Assembly: GCF_037179485.1 (NCBI RefSeq)
Contig: NW_027040682.1
Coordinates: 3,194,501 to 3,258,500 of the forward strand
Direction: 5' to 3'
DNA from: Ochlerotatus camptorhynchus
Lineage: Eukaryota; Arthropoda; Insecta; Diptera; Culicidae
Length of the DNA stretch: 64,000 nucleotides
Shown here: one piece after another, positions 10,022-21,890 of the stretch
Numbering within the stretch: the first letter of the stretch is position 1
How the letters are laid out: the number at the start of each line of letters is the position of its first letter
Position numbers and translations under genes: made by a program
Notes under the pieces: model-generated
What the model saw: the letters and a program-made list of their open reading frames with translations, nothing else
Databases searched by the model: none
What the model was told of the DNA's origin: nothing

Positions 10022-10785
10022 TTTTAAGTCCTGTGGATTTCCCATCGAAGTTCATACCCAACTGAAACCACCCGGAAGACCCTTAGCAATACCGATAATT
10101 GAACCTGCAAGACTCAGCCGGAACAATTTTGTCGTTGTTCAGAAGATTTTCGTCCATACAGTTCGCCGTTCGCATTCCATATCGTACCGTCATAGAGGTC
10201 ACTCTAAGACCAGAAGGTCCCGAAGAAACGAGCTCAACTTTTTGGCTCAGCTCTGGTACTATCTTCGGTCTCGAGCTAATCGATGCACCTCTCGAAACAT
10301 AGGAAAATCCACGAACCCCTCATTTTATCTGTCAAACTTTCAAAGCGAATCAAAACAAACATAGTGTAGTACTAGAATTTATACTAGAATGGGGTACGTT
10401 AAACGATTTGCTTGGGACCAATAGGCTAGTGAAGTAGTGAGCCAATTCAAAATCGTTAGTTTCGTATTGATTGTTGGTACCGTCATATTGGAAGACCACA
10501 TGTTTTAGTCATTTGACCAATCGTCGCTGGTGGTAACCCATTTCAGCCGTTTCAACAAGACCTTCTCTACCGACAACAATGTGGTAGAACTTCTGGCTGT
10601 TCTGGACGAAATCACTAGCCACTGGGAGTTTTGCTACAAATCGGATAAGATATGTTGATTTTGACGAGATTCAAAGTGCAGAAAATACCTCGGAAATTAC
10701 TCCCTTGGATTTTTTCGAATCCATTGTGAAGCCCAATGGAGTAAACGAAGTAGTCAACCTTAGCGGTTGGCAAAACGAGTTTTGA
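10022..10785 (+). pseudogene. Unidentified protein gene remnant, split by a short element
   Basis: If the element at 10191-10476 and one copy of its 7-bp duplication are removed, one frame runs from 10099 through DSAGTILSLFRRFSSIQFAV, RIPYRTVILEDH, a single TAG, then VTHFSRFNKTFSTDNNVVEL and DEITSHWEFCYKSDK. After one frame change it continues as DEIQSAENTSEITPLDFF to a TGA at 10783-10785. Restoration of frame on removal supports a once-coding exon. The protein family is not recognised. Alternatives are a decayed gene or a retroelement ORF. Confidence 0.45.
10191..10476. mobile_element. 286-bp element with 7-bp target duplication, copy 2
   Basis: Same ends as 6484-6768 (CATAGAGGTCACTC.. and ..GATTGTTG), flanked by GTACCGT at 10184-10190 and 10477-10483. 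It interrupts the coding remnant described above. Confidence 0.78.
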
Positions 10786-11021
10786 CGTGACAGTGATGCC
10801 TTTTTATATTATATTGTTTGTGTACTACTTGTCAACATGTGTCCTGGTACGCCGAACAGTGTGCCATGCTGTGTTTCGGCACAGTGTGCAGAGTTGGTTA
10901 TCCCTTAGTTTAGTGCATGTTTACATAGTTTGAATGATGTTTCACGACAAATCGGCTTGATTTTCAATGCTTAGATCCACGTGAACGGAGTTGGGCCTAT
11001 GGTTAGGCGCTGATTGGAATT
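10786..11021. other. Spacer
   Basis: No feature is recognised. Its right end carries GTTAGGCGCTGATTGGAATTA, also present near 7955-7975 in inverse orientation. Confidence 0.4.
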
Positions 11022-11396
11022 ATAGTCGCTATATCTATAGTGTAGCGGATAGAATTTCGATCTATCAAAAAGCGGAACCAATTCAATATATTGTAGACCA
11101 ACAATTGAATAGGTACTTTCAACTTTTATAAACAAAACGTTGATTATTCTTTCCTCGCCAATCGAACGCAAATTACCAGCATCATCGGATAGGGGAAACT
11201 TGCCCCAACCCAAATATGGTGTTAGTTTGCGAAAGCGAGCCATGAGTCACGATAAAAGGGTTTCCGAAGTTTTGTTCACAATAGCTGATGTGCTCTTTTC
11301 TGTTGTTGGTCGTGATTTGCTCGATTGGTTCCGCTATTTGACAACTCAATTGGTTCCCGAGATTCTATTCGCCAGACTATGAATATAGCGACTATA
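11022..11396. mobile_element. 375-bp TIR element, ends TAGTCGCTATAT
   Basis: The ends TAGTCGCTATATCTATAG.. and ..CTATGAATATAGCGACTATA are inverted repeats that extend about 30 bp with mismatches. ATTGGAAT(T)A lies on both sides, a 9-10 bp duplication with one difference. The site at 7945-7975 has the two flanks joined without the element. A 9-bp target would fit a Mutator-like MITE. Open frames inside have no domain. Confidence 0.6.
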
Positions 11397-11472
11397 ATTG
11401 GAATAAGGGTGCATCACGGTACACTTCAGAACGTTTTTAACATTCATTTTCCTTTCTACTATAAATTGCTTA

Positions 11473-11684
11473 CACAGCAAAAAAAGTTGTTGAATATTAC
11501 ATCGAAACTGCTGCAACCAGGTCAATCCATCGGTTGTGTAATATCGCATTGTACGATGTACATCGATTTTGCGAACAAAATTACATCCATTGATGTAACA
11601 TTGTATCTACTTTTTGCTATTACATCATTATTTCATACATCAGCTTGAATTACATTGATCGATATTACATTTTTTTTTGCTGTG
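11473..11684. mobile_element. 212-bp TA-flanked MITE, TIR CACAGCAAAAAAA
   Basis: Starts CACAGCAAAAAAAGTTG and ends TTTTTTTTGCTGTG, with TA at 11471-11472 and 11685-11686. The interior holds repeated ATTACATC/GATGTAA words. Non-coding. Confidence 0.82.
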
Positions 11685-11686
11685 TA

Positions 11687-13766
11687 TAACATTCTGGCAG
11701 CCTTATTTTTTGTTTCGCTGTGTTCCATTTTGCTCATTTTGCTTTACTCCATTCCACGACCTAATTGACGTTTGAATTATTTGTATTATTTTCACAGCGG
11801 CCAAATTAGCGGGATTCAAATTAAAACTACAAGGGACAGCCCTATGGGGTTGTACGCAATGGTGACGTAGGACTACGGGGTCTTATATAATAAATCTAAT
11901 TTGTTAACTTCAGCAGGAGCTTGTGTTTTGTGTAGGAATAGGAATTTGAGCGGGGTTCTCTCTGTTTACACTCTTTAGTATGACGCACTTGACATAGATG
12001 GCCCACAGCGACGCACGAAGAGCTACTGATTCCGATCAATAGCTGTGCGGCTTCTTCCTCCTTCTAAGGACGGTCATGTGGGCTGCAGCTTGCAAGTAGC
12101 CTTTCGTTGTGTACTTGAGAACACCACCCTCACCATGCGGTGATTGAATAAACACCGTTTCGTGAGACCACATGAAATTCAACTTTGAAATCTGTTTTAG
12201 GGAATTCGCTTTTCGCAGGCAATCAGTGATAATAATCAAAGAAGAAATTGGTAACGATAAATTAATGATCTATTAATCGTAAAACTTTACTGGAAGGAAT
12301 GCATTATTATTCGGGAAACGTGTACACTCAAAAATATTACTAAAATAAGATTAAAATTAAATCATTTTATGCATAACGAATGTTTATACATTGATTCGAT
12401 TATTTTATTTTATCAAAATTATACGACTACTGGCGAAGAATTCGATCAGTGTATACCACTGACAGCAAAGCTGTGCAGGAATTAAAAGTGCTGAAGGACG
12501 AAAACTGTTTTGGAAAAACTCCATTGTCGTTCCAGCCCTCTCGTCGAGCTTCACATGCTGCAGGATATGTTTACAATCAAGAATAGGAACTCCTGTCCTC
12601 GTCTTTATCCATAGTTCACCAAGGAGTAAACAAAGCTTTAGTTAGTATTGAAGAATTGAATCAGTTAAGATTTGAGAAGAATATTTGAATAATAATTTTG
12701 TTTTTAGCTTCAAGCAACGTTGGCAAGCAAATGAGCCCAAGTACCACAATCTCCAAAATTCAATTGCACCATGTTTGCAAGCTTAGGACCTTCGTGGCAC
12801 CGAATGAAGATGACCGGTTTTGAAACGGTGAAGAACTGCTGGTACGGTGAATTTGAACAGTTTCGCTTGCCAAGTGCCAACTCTAAACTAGATCCAAACA
12901 TCCTCTCTTTCCAGGCCGGTTACAACGCCAAAAAATATGAACCTGAATCCAATCACTCGCTAGCGCCATTCGGTTTGAACCATCACGGTCAATTTCTTCC
13001 GCATGTTGGACCCTAAGAGGCTAACTATAAATACACTCAGAACTTGAACGAAACTGGCGCGGATCGATATCAGACCGTTTGAACAGTTTTAGAAGCGTAA
13101 GACTACAGTTTTGAAATCACCATAGGCCAAGAGATTGTTTGCCCCGTTGATGGATGTGTAGTGTAGATTTTGCTAGGAGACTCGGCTGTCCTTTCAATAT
13201 CAATCTTATGAAAACGACCAACACGAGGAATCACTGGATAGCAGCTGATCCAAGTTGCCACATCTCTAACAATGTTCACAGAAACCACACAGATAACATT
13301 TTGGATACCCACTATTGCACTTATTTATCGGTTCAAATTTTCTGCATATCATTATTAATTAATCCAGTTTATGTTATATGATTTATTGTGATAAATAATA
13401 ATTGACAATAAATTTGCTCCTGTAACATTATTATTATGTTTAAAATTAATAACATTGGAAATATCACTGACCAGCACATAAAAATACTATTCATGGAATA
13501 AATCCCCTTTATGCATAATTTGAATATTCGCACTTTATACATTTGACTGCATAAAGCATTTTTATACTAAGTCAGTTTTCTCTCCCTTTATACCAATCTA
13601 TGCGTCGATCAGGAGAGTTGCACTGTAACTTTTAATCTATTTAGATTTGAAAATCTTTTGAGTGTAAGAATTTTATTGATTTTGAGTTTTCATTTATAAT
13701 AACAGTACTAGCAACCCTGACCCGCGATGTTCGAGCCCATATTATTTTTATCGGAGTTGTACTAAC
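11687..13766. other. Intergenic or intronic stretch, possible coding remnants
   Basis: No certain gene. A minus frame at 12036-12239 (WSHETVFIQSPHGEGG..) and plus frames near 12440-12660 (TPLSFQPSRRASHAAGYV) and 12771-13016 (MTGFETVKNCWYGEFEQFRL) read like protein but match nothing I know and are bounded by stops. The part right of 13640 would be the intron after the exon at 13767-13886. Confidence 0.35.
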
Positions 13767-13886
13767 CTCTTTGTTGCCAACATTTTCGGCCAGCTGCTGA
13801 CCGAGGGAGCTTAATTTTCCAAAGAAACTCGCTGATGATGCACACAAACCGGACACAATGGCATAATATGGTCTTGATTGACTCAT
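13767..13886 (-). CDS. First coding exon of a small membrane protein, TMEM42-like (partial)
   Basis: Forty codons start at an ATG with a good context (CAAAATGA) and end at GAG just before a GTTAGT donor (minus strand, 13761-13766). The peptide YYAIVSGLCASSASFFGKLS resembles the first transmembrane helix of the TMEM42/EamA-like family (small, multi-pass, function poorly known). The frame stays open past the donor to 13641, but that part looks intronic. No later exon was found to the left in this window, so the gene either continues through a long intron or is a remnant. It lies about 300 bp from a plus-strand 5'UTR exon in a head-to-head arrangement. The family call rests on one short segment. 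Confidence 0.45.
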
Positions 13887-14190
13887 TTTGATTGTGGAAA
13901 ACTCTTTTCAGCACTTCTATTGAACCACTGAATCTACAATGAATACTTTCAAAATCTTTTGTTTTGGCTGTTGTGATTCGATTTTCAAACTAAGCGAATG
14001 TCAGAATTGACGACAAACCGATCGATTTTTTTCGCACCGGGTACGATTCAAGAAAATTTATACCCGCCTTAAGCCCAGCAAGTTAGCGAAAAGTTTACCT
14101 AATCGCTCTGTTTGCGCAACGGACAAACTCTTTCGCTGATCGATCTTCTGTCAAAAACGGCTTCAGGGGCTTTGACGTCAGTCAGTTTCG
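13887..14190. promoter_or_regulatory. Candidate bidirectional promoter with a CRE
   Basis: Lies between the minus-strand ATG at 13886 and the plus-strand transcribed region. A perfect CRE palindrome TGACGTCA sits at 14173-14180, directly followed by an initiator-like TCAGTTT at 14182. No TATA box is evident at the usual distance. Bidirectional use is inferred from geometry only. Confidence 0.45.
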
Positions 14191-14601
14191 ATTTCGATTT
14201 TGTGGTGCAGCTCTGCGCTTTTTGCGTTGGTGTTCGAGAAAAAAGAAAAAATCGCGAGAAAAAAGACGTCGTCGTCGTCGATTGATCTCGATTGAGCGTT
14301 TGTTATCCGTTTTTTCCGTCGTTTTTCTCGGCCATCCGCGGAAAACCTCTGGTTGGTACGTGTGCGAGTGTTTTCATCTTTGCCCGTGTGGGAAGTTAGG
14401 GAAAATTTCCACCCGCGTCAGCTGTGGTTCGGAGAAAAAACAGTGAAAAAGTTCCGACGCGAAAATACAAAAAAAAATCTTCCCCGATTTGCTGCTGCCA
14501 AGTGTGTGGTGCCTAGAGAGTGCCAAGTACGTTCACCAGAGTGCCACCAGTCTCAACGGGAGGAGGAAAAACGACACCACAAATTGCGGATTTTTGTTGC
14601 T
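14183..14601 (+). other. Probable 5'UTR first exon ending at a GTAAGT donor
   Basis: The sequence is less AT-rich than its surroundings and rich in CGTCGTCG, CGCGAG and GTGTGCGAGTG words typical of dipteran 5'UTRs. It ends TTGTTGCT followed by a consensus donor GTAAGTACC at 14602. Open frames inside (for example 14353-14748) cross the donor and show no domain, so they are unlikely to be coding. The protein-coding exons must lie further right, perhaps beyond the window. Confidence 0.5.
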
Positions 14602-16470
14602 GTAAGTACCCATCCTGGCTGCCAGGGGCTTCTTTTCCCTCCGGGGGGAGTGGTTCCGGCGGTTGTGTCCATTTCTGGGCTGCAAAACCTCCCTTGGGAT
14701 TGGAATTTCGGGGTATCAAAAAAGCAGACAGTAGAAAATCCTCCTTGAAAAGCTGTAATGATTAAAGATGGCTGGTTGGAAATTTGTACCGAGACGGGGG
14801 TCGAAAAAATCGATCGATTGCTGGATTTTTTTTCCGTGGAGGCAGCAATTGGTCCGTAACGGAATCAGCTGCAGACTTACGATGGGAACCATTTCGTTGG
14901 GATTTATCCTTGAGAGAGGGAAATTGCGTAATTAGGAAGTGGTTCCTTCTTGTGGGGGATGACAGTCAATCGTCAGTCGTCATATTATCATCGCGCAGCT
15001 GACAGCTGGAAGTGGCTGGTGCTGTTGTGATGTCCGTGAATTTAGCTGTGCTGTGGACGGACGGATGGGTTGCGGAAGCACAGCCACAGAGGGGTGTGGC
15101 GGGGCGCGCGGTGAAGATTGTGTAGTTTGTGCTCTAGATCGATGACACATCGCGTCGAAATTTGTTACGCCGCGTGAGGATTTTTTTTTTATTGATTAGA
15201 CCTGTTTGTTGTGCGTGGCACTGTGAATATTTTGCTTGTGCAAAATAGGGATTATGACTTAGTTGTTATGTACGGATGTAAAGTGATTTTGAGAATTGTA
15301 ATTGAGTAATATTTCCTAGGAGATCATGAGTTTTTTTTACTACCCAGTAAAGCATATCAGTCCCATCTGGAAGAACAGCAAGGCGAGAAAAAGGCCGAGT
15401 CAGGACTTATTTAAGCTTCTCCGTGTGTTAATTATTGTCGTCCATATGCATTCTTGAGGATTCAGCTGAGAAAGTATTGAAAAAAACAATTTAAAACAAA
15501 ACTTGTTTTGATGGATTCGATAAGTTTAGGCTTCTTTTGTTCAAGAACTTTTTTCTTCATAAATACATTTTGGCATCTCAAATCATCAACCAAAAAGGAA
15601 AGGGTTAAGAAACTTCTTTACCTACGCAGTAAAGGATAATTTTTCCAAGGTATTACTCATTTTCGTCATACGTCAATGGTTTTATGTGCAGCAACTGATA
15701 ATTGCTCAAGTTAGCGTATAGCTCACCTAATATTATAGAGTGCATACAAGTAGTTCATGTTTCATTGTGATACTTAATGCTCATCATAATCCCAATGTTC
15801 GTCAGATCCACCTTCAAAGTTCATAATGTATAATCGCCTTTCTGACTGCCAACCTATGTTATCCGAGTGTCTTGATTGTGGTTTCCAAACGACTGAACTA
15901 TTGCCTCGAACCTGCTCCGGTCAGCACTTCTCTAGAGCAGCTGTAGGTCAAGAATATGACAGCACAAATAATTATCGAAAGTACCTCCTGCCCGTAAATT
16001 TGATTTAAGGTGCGTTGAGATCAATACCAGTTCAATTGGTGCTGTACTGTCACGATTACATTACAACGAACTAGCTGTGCAATTTGGCGACTACATCCAT
16101 TTTGGGCTTATGTAGAATGTTTCCGCAAATGATCATCTACATTCTTCGTTCGTGCATGCCTGCTTCCTGCTGTGCTCTTTTGGATGGTTTCAACTTACAT
16201 GGTTTAACGTTTAACGCGAATTCTTTCTACTAAACAGAAACTCTCGGCTGCTTGGTTTTGTGCTGGTGTTTCCACGGCATTCGAGTCTCTGATACATCTA
16301 GAATCCGATCATCCGGCGTTGGAAGCTGTCATCGACAGAGCATACTGACTGCTTAGGCTGAGTGTGAAAGCACTGCCCTATTTGTACCTAACGGTAAAGG
16401 ACGAGGCAATGAAAGAGCCAACAAAAACATACAGTCACTCACGAACAGGCGACTCAGATAACTTACCTAC
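14602..16470. other. Probable first intron, no feature
   Basis: No repeat pair, coding exon or RNA gene is recognised. The first 550 bp keep a moderate GC content, then AT content rises. Confidence 0.4.
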
Positions 16471-18746
16471 TTAACGATCCTGCGCACCTCCAGGGGTGCA
16501 AAGGTCCTTTGTGAAAGATTTCCATCCTGGGCGATTACTAGCTTTGGCCTTGACCTGTGCCCAAGTCAAATTTCGGTCAACGTTCTTAATTTCACTGTTT
16601 AGGCTCCGCCGCCACGAGCCTCTGGGTCTGCCTCTGCTGCGATGTCCTGCTGGATTCCAGTCCAGTGCTTGCTTGCAGATTTCGTTTCCGCTCCGTCGTA
16701 GTGTGTGGCCGACCCACCCCCACTTCCGTTCACGAATTTCTGTCTCTATCGGCTTCTGATGGCACAAACGATGAAGCTCGGAGTTTGAGATACAATTGTG
16801 GGGCCACCAGGCACGAATTATGTACCGCAGGCATCGGTTGATAAACACCTGCAGCTTCTGAGTGTTCTCCGCTGATACACACCATGTTTCACTGGCATAG
16901 AACAGCACAGACTTCACGTTCGAGTTAAAAATTAGGATTCCATACATTTCGCAAACTGGCAAAAGCAGCCCTCGCCTTCTTAATCCGTGCACCTATATCG
17001 CTCTTGGTGATGCCGTCCGACGCTATCTGGCTGCCAAGATATTGGAAGCTTTCGACTTTCTCCACTGCCTGCCCAGCTACCGTGAAATTGGAACGGTTTT
17101 CCGTGTTGACATCCAACGATTTGGTCTTGTTGACGTTGATGGTTAGACCTGCTTCAGAGGAGCGTTCCACAAGGTCGTCGAGCTTATTCTGCATGTCAAA
17201 GCGCCGTTGTGCTAATAACACAACATCATCAGTCAAATCGAAGTCGTTGAGATGCTCCATGGTAATAGGCTGCCACAGCAACCCACGGTTCGGTACACGG
17301 TCAACGGCTCCAACCATGATCTCGTCGATTACGATGAGGAACAGTAGCGGTGATAATATACATCCTTGCCTCACATCTGCGATTATCCGAATCGGGTCAG
17401 ACTAAGCTCCGTTGCGCAATACTTTGCATGAGAAAGCCTCGTACTGCGCTTCGATGAGGTTGACGATCTTATCAGGGACTCCCTTGCGTCTCAGAGCGTG
17501 GTTTAGTCGGTCGAAAGCTTTTTCGTAGTCAATGAATACCAAGTACAGGGACTCTTGGAACTCATTGACCTGCTCCAAGATGATGCGGAGCGTGACACGG
17601 AATCCTGCCTGCTGTCGTGGGAGAGTCGCGTCGATCTTCTCCTGTATCCGATTGAGGATAACTTTACACAGAACTTTGAGAACAATACACATTAATATGA
17701 TGCCTCGCCAGTTGTCGCATACAGTTGGATCCCCCTTCATGGGGACTTTTACCAAGACGCCTTGCATCCAGTCGACCGGAAAAGTTGCGGTGTCCCAGAT
17801 ATTGACGAATAGTTGATGCAACATTTGTGATAAAAAGCATGGGGTCAGCTTTGAGCATCTCTGCTGATATGCGGTCGACCCCCGGGGCTTTGTTGGACTT
17901 CATACTTCGGATGGCTGCTTCTATCTCCTGCAATGATGGATCTTCAGTGTTGACGCGAGTAACGCGCCTCACCCTTGGTGGATCATGCCGAGATGTTGAT
18001 GGTTGGTTGACCGTTGAAACTTCGAGAAGTTGTTCAAAGTGCTCAAACCAACGTTTCAACTGGTCAGTGGGGTCGGTGAGCAACTGTCCAGTCGCGTCTT
18101 TCACAGGCATCCTTGGGTTCATCCTTGCCCCGCTCAGGCGTCGTGAAACATCATAGAGGAGGTGGATACCGCCAGTTGCTGCGGCTTTCTCCCCTTCATC
18201 AGCCAGGGAGTTCACCCACGCTCGCTTGTCCCGTATACAAGAGCGCTTAACTTCCCTCTCTATAGCCGAATACCGCTGACAGACCTCGTTCTTGGCTCCT
18301 TGGCTCCTTGCTCGCTCTATCGCGGCTTTTGCTTTTCTCGGCTCCTCGACCTTCTTCCAGGTTTTATCGGTGATCCACTTCTTCCTCTGAGTGCGCAGCT
18401 CACCCAGGTTGTTCTCGCTTGTTTCAATAAAGGCATTCTTGATGCTCGTCCACTGTTCTTCTACGCTGCCACCTTCCGGAATATTAGCTGCTCGAGCCTC
18501 AAGTTCTTCGACGAATGATCTATTCACTGCTGGGTCTTCCAGTCGGCGTGTGCTGAATCGCCGCCCGAGTCTCTCCTCCCGCCGTTGAACCCACGCAATG
18601 CGTAGGCGGATCTCACCGACCAGGAGATGATGGTCAGACGCGATGTCAGCGCTGCGTTTATTCCGAACATCAAGAAGCCTTCGCTCACACAGCCTGTAAT
18701 TGAGGCATTTTTCCATAGAAAATGTACGATCAGTCATTAAAAACAA
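16471..18746 (-). mobile_element. RTE-clade non-LTR retrotransposon, 5'-truncated and frame-broken
   Basis: In minus-strand order: the end of an AP endonuclease (KRSADIASDHHLLVGEIRLR), a linker, and reverse transcriptase motifs split over frames: KAPGVDRISAEMLK at 17.9 kb, VYLVFIDYEKAFDR-type (LYLVFIDYEKAFDRLNH) and RQQAGFR at 17.5-17.6 kb, then VRQGCILSPLLF and a catalytic box reading DLTDDVVLL instead of the usual YADD. The C-terminus has GHRSRGRPRGSWRR and a W..L..KAS.R..WK.. tail, the RTE signature. Lesions: frameshift near 17820, a stop near 17400, a frame change near 16950. Inactive. Confidence 0.82.
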
Positions 18747-18944
18747 GGATTGGGTACCATCACGGAAGAATAAACGTGCTGATTTAGCTACTGACTGAGT
18801 GCTCGGTTTTCAATGACTCGTTTACCTCTCAATCATTCAGACTCTCACGAGGCAATGAATGATGAGGCAGATGGCAGTTCATATTCATTTGAAACTGACT
18901 CATTGAACCTGACTGTTTTGCGCACTGGTCATCGATCTATCGGC

Positions 18945-19260
18945 ACCTGTTCTCGTTGAAAACACCGTTGATGTACAAAGCCTGGACTTCCCCAGAACTG
19001 ACTGTCGCATGGAGTCACTCACTGGCTCAGGTAGACTGGTAGTTCCATGCCTTGTGTTCATCCACTGATGAAGCCGTGAACTACTTTGACGAGGTTGTGA
19101 GGCGAGCAATATCTAATTGTGTGCATCTGAGGAGGTCTGCCTAAAAACCTGCATGGTCTAATACTCGCTTACGACACTTGAAGCGTTTGAGATCGAAAGC
19201 TCTTCGCAAATACCCGAAACCCATTCACCAAGAGACTATTTTCGTCAGCAAGTAATGATT
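18945..19260 (+). mobile_element. LINE ORF2 remnant
   Basis: The plus strand encodes YFDEVVRRAISNCVHLRRSA, a stop, then KPAWSNTRLRHLKRLRSKAL, the linker between endonuclease and reverse transcriptase in jockey/R1-type elements (PWW...L..L...K..L.......). Only this piece is left, with a stop inside. Confidence 0.6.
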
Positions 19261-20439
19261 ATTGAATGTACAACCGTTTTCTCTGCTAGAAGTACACGAG
19301 ACGTATGCAGATCAATCTCCGACGTAATCCTAAGCTATTCTGGACATTTGAAAAGCCAAAAAGAAAAGAGGATTGTAGTGTATGTGATATGGTTGATATC
19401 AAATAAAAATTAATTTACTTTCATTTCGTGTGAAGTCGACAAAGTGCACTTGGCAACACTGGGAGTCGACACACATAACATAACTAGACGATTCATACGC
19501 GCCGAGAGCAGTTGAACATGAGCTTCGGAAAGCTTCGAATACACGAATGTGATTCGTGTCATGAAAAACGAAGATCGGTTTCGAGACGACATCAGACATC
19601 AGACGAGGGAGATAGAATAAATGATTGCTATGATGCTTTTGGATACAAGAGTGCAAAATGATGGATGACTGGTTTATCGCAACCCCCTGCAATGCGATCC
19701 AGCCGAAAACATCAGCAGCACTAGTGATCCATAACATATTTAAGCTCCAACCATGTAACATTAAATGCGGCAAGGTGACAACAAATATAATGCCTTCAAA
19801 ACCATTCTTACTTTCCGCAATGGACAATTAAAAAATGATTTAGTTGTTTTCGAATTGACGAGCACAATTTACGTGAATCATGCTTTCCTATAACGTTATC
19901 TAGAAAACTATCTATTTTCCAACGCGGCGCGACATGTACCAAGCTTAATCATAGAGGAAAAGGAGAAGCTGTCAAATTAGCACCAGAGCACCAGAGAAAA
20001 TTGGCTTCACTCGTGTTGTTCGCAGATGACAGGCGTTGCAGTCATGTGGTTCATCGAGCTGGTTCAGGCTGGTTAGTCGCTCGTCTCGGATTATTGTGTC
20101 TAATTTTAAAGCGGATGGACGTAGCTGATCAACGCGGTATGGTTTGGCTGGCGTCATTCCAGTGACAAAAGATAGAGGCTTGCAACCTCGATCTGAGTTC
20201 ACGACAAGGATATGTTACCAGTTGAAATTCATCTAATCGATACAAAAAGTCAGCAGCTCGTTGGATAAATGTAGAGCATTTCAAGAGTGTTGTCAACGAC
20301 TCAACGGTTAAGCCAAGTTGTTGAAGGGATCAGAGAAACTTCCAGAGATGTATTCAGCTTCGGTCACATTGGACCTCTTCGATTTTGCCATTCAGAAGCT
20401 GATAGTGTTAACTAACCCATTCCCGGCCCATTAAGCACA
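19261..20439. other. Unassigned stretch
   Basis: A 142-codon minus frame (19399-19827) has no recognisable domain and no supporting context, so it is not called as a gene. No repeats were matched. Confidence 0.3.
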
Positions 20440-20900
20440 AATCGTACTTAGTCTTTATTAATTTAGCGGAGTTTAGCACCAAACGGAATGTTATTATCAC
20501 AGATGACTTCCAAATTTATTTACCTTTCTATATGTACCGTTAGTTCTGATAAGAGGTCGCGAAATATTTGTTTATTGTTGAAAATGCAAAACTGCTTCTG
20601 GCGACTCAACTTGGCCTACGGATTTTCTTGGGCCTATTAACCATTGAAACGCCATTGGGATTCTCTTTGGCCTTTCGAACGGAAAGAAAATTGAACTCAC
20701 GTGCGCCTTTTGTACACTTCAAATGCACCTTTTGTTTTCGAGATCGTAATTTGCGTTCTTCAACAGCTATTGAATAGAAGCATCGTACAAAACGTGTGTT
20801 TGACACGTTCACGCCGCAATCATGGATATATTTGATGTTTTCTGCTCGATAGGCCCAAAACGGGCGATTAGGCCGAAGTAGTGCTCTACCCTATTCTCAA
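20440..20900. repeat. Dispersed repeat family R3, copy 1
   Basis: Shares AAGCACAA near the left end, CACCTTTCTATATGTACCGTTAG-like words (here 20522-20545) and the right-end phrase GAAGTAGTGCTCTACCCTATTCTC with 56895-57245 and 63470-63910; the segment 60050-60260 holds a partial inverse copy. Non-coding, diverged. Confidence 0.55.
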
Positions 20901-21387
20901 TCGCTGTTGGTCCTGACGGAATTGCATCGTGCATACTCAAGAGATGCTCAATAGAGCTTTCCTACAAGGTGTACCGTAAAGAGCCATAATTCTGCGCTCC
21001 TGAGGCCTGATTCTGCGCAGTTTTGCAAATTAATTATGTGCCCAGTTTTGTAACTCGAATCGAGCAACTCGATTCGCCTCCAGTCATCGTCAAGTCGAGC
21101 TAATTCGAGCATTACAGAAGTTGATCGAATCCAATGAAGTACAGAGAGATGTAAAGCAGATCGGGAAATATTGTTGAATTAGTATACCAAAAATTCATCG
21201 TAAACGCAATTAGTGACGTCACTAATTGCTTGTATTGTACAGTGGCTTCACTCACACAACTTAACCGATTGCTTCACCTCGGTAATCCAGCTGATTGAAT
21301 TGAATTGACAATCGCACTCGACTGTCATCTGCCATGTTAATAAAAAATTAAAATGTAATTGAAATGTTTCACTATGCAACATAATAG

Positions 21388-21662
21388 AGCAATCTCACAA
21401 ACACTAAAATCCAACATCCATATATAAAAATGAAGAAGAAGAAGAAGAAACAAAAAGGTAGCGCGCGGTCTCACGCACACTCTTGTGCATCTGGAGAACT
21501 CTATAGAGATCTCCAAGCGCAATCTCACGAACACTAAAATCCAACATCCATATATAAAAATTAAGAAGAAGAAGATTCAAAAAGGTATCGCGATATCACA
21601 ACTACTTAAAAAGGTAGCGCGCGGTCTCACGCACACTTTTGTGCATCTGGAGAACTCTATAG
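21388..21662 (+). repeat. Two-unit tandem duplication with GAA microsatellite
   Basis: A unit of about 130 bp starting GCAATCTCAC(A/G)AACACTAAAA, containing a (GAA)n run and ending TGTGCATCTGGAGAACTCTAT, occurs twice (about 21390-21510 and 21521-21662). The second unit has an extra GGTATCGCGATATC stretch. Confidence 0.8.
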
Positions 21663-21890
21663 GAATCGTTTTTTTACTGTCACTGACGGATGAAGATCAA
21701 TGTTTACATTTTTTATTTTTGTTTTGCGAACCACCGTAAGGCAATGTTGAGTTTCCAAATTGTTTCAAACACTCGACAGTTCTAAAATTTGAAACTGTCA
21801 AAAATGAAACTTCAACACGATCAGCGCAACGCACACGAAACGCATTTGATTCAAGAGCATGTTTCCTGATAACAACAACGTACTCCAGTG

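Noticed and set aside
14353..14748. 131-codon plus ORF as a protein
   Set aside because: It crosses a strong GTAAGT donor and has low-complexity basic composition; treated as 5'UTR plus intron.
16496..18588. Plus-strand ORFs across the RTE element
   Set aside because: Antisense shadows of the reverse transcriptase gene.
19399..19827. 142-codon minus-strand ORF
   Set aside because: No recognisable domain, no splice or promoter context, similar to chance frames elsewhere in the window.
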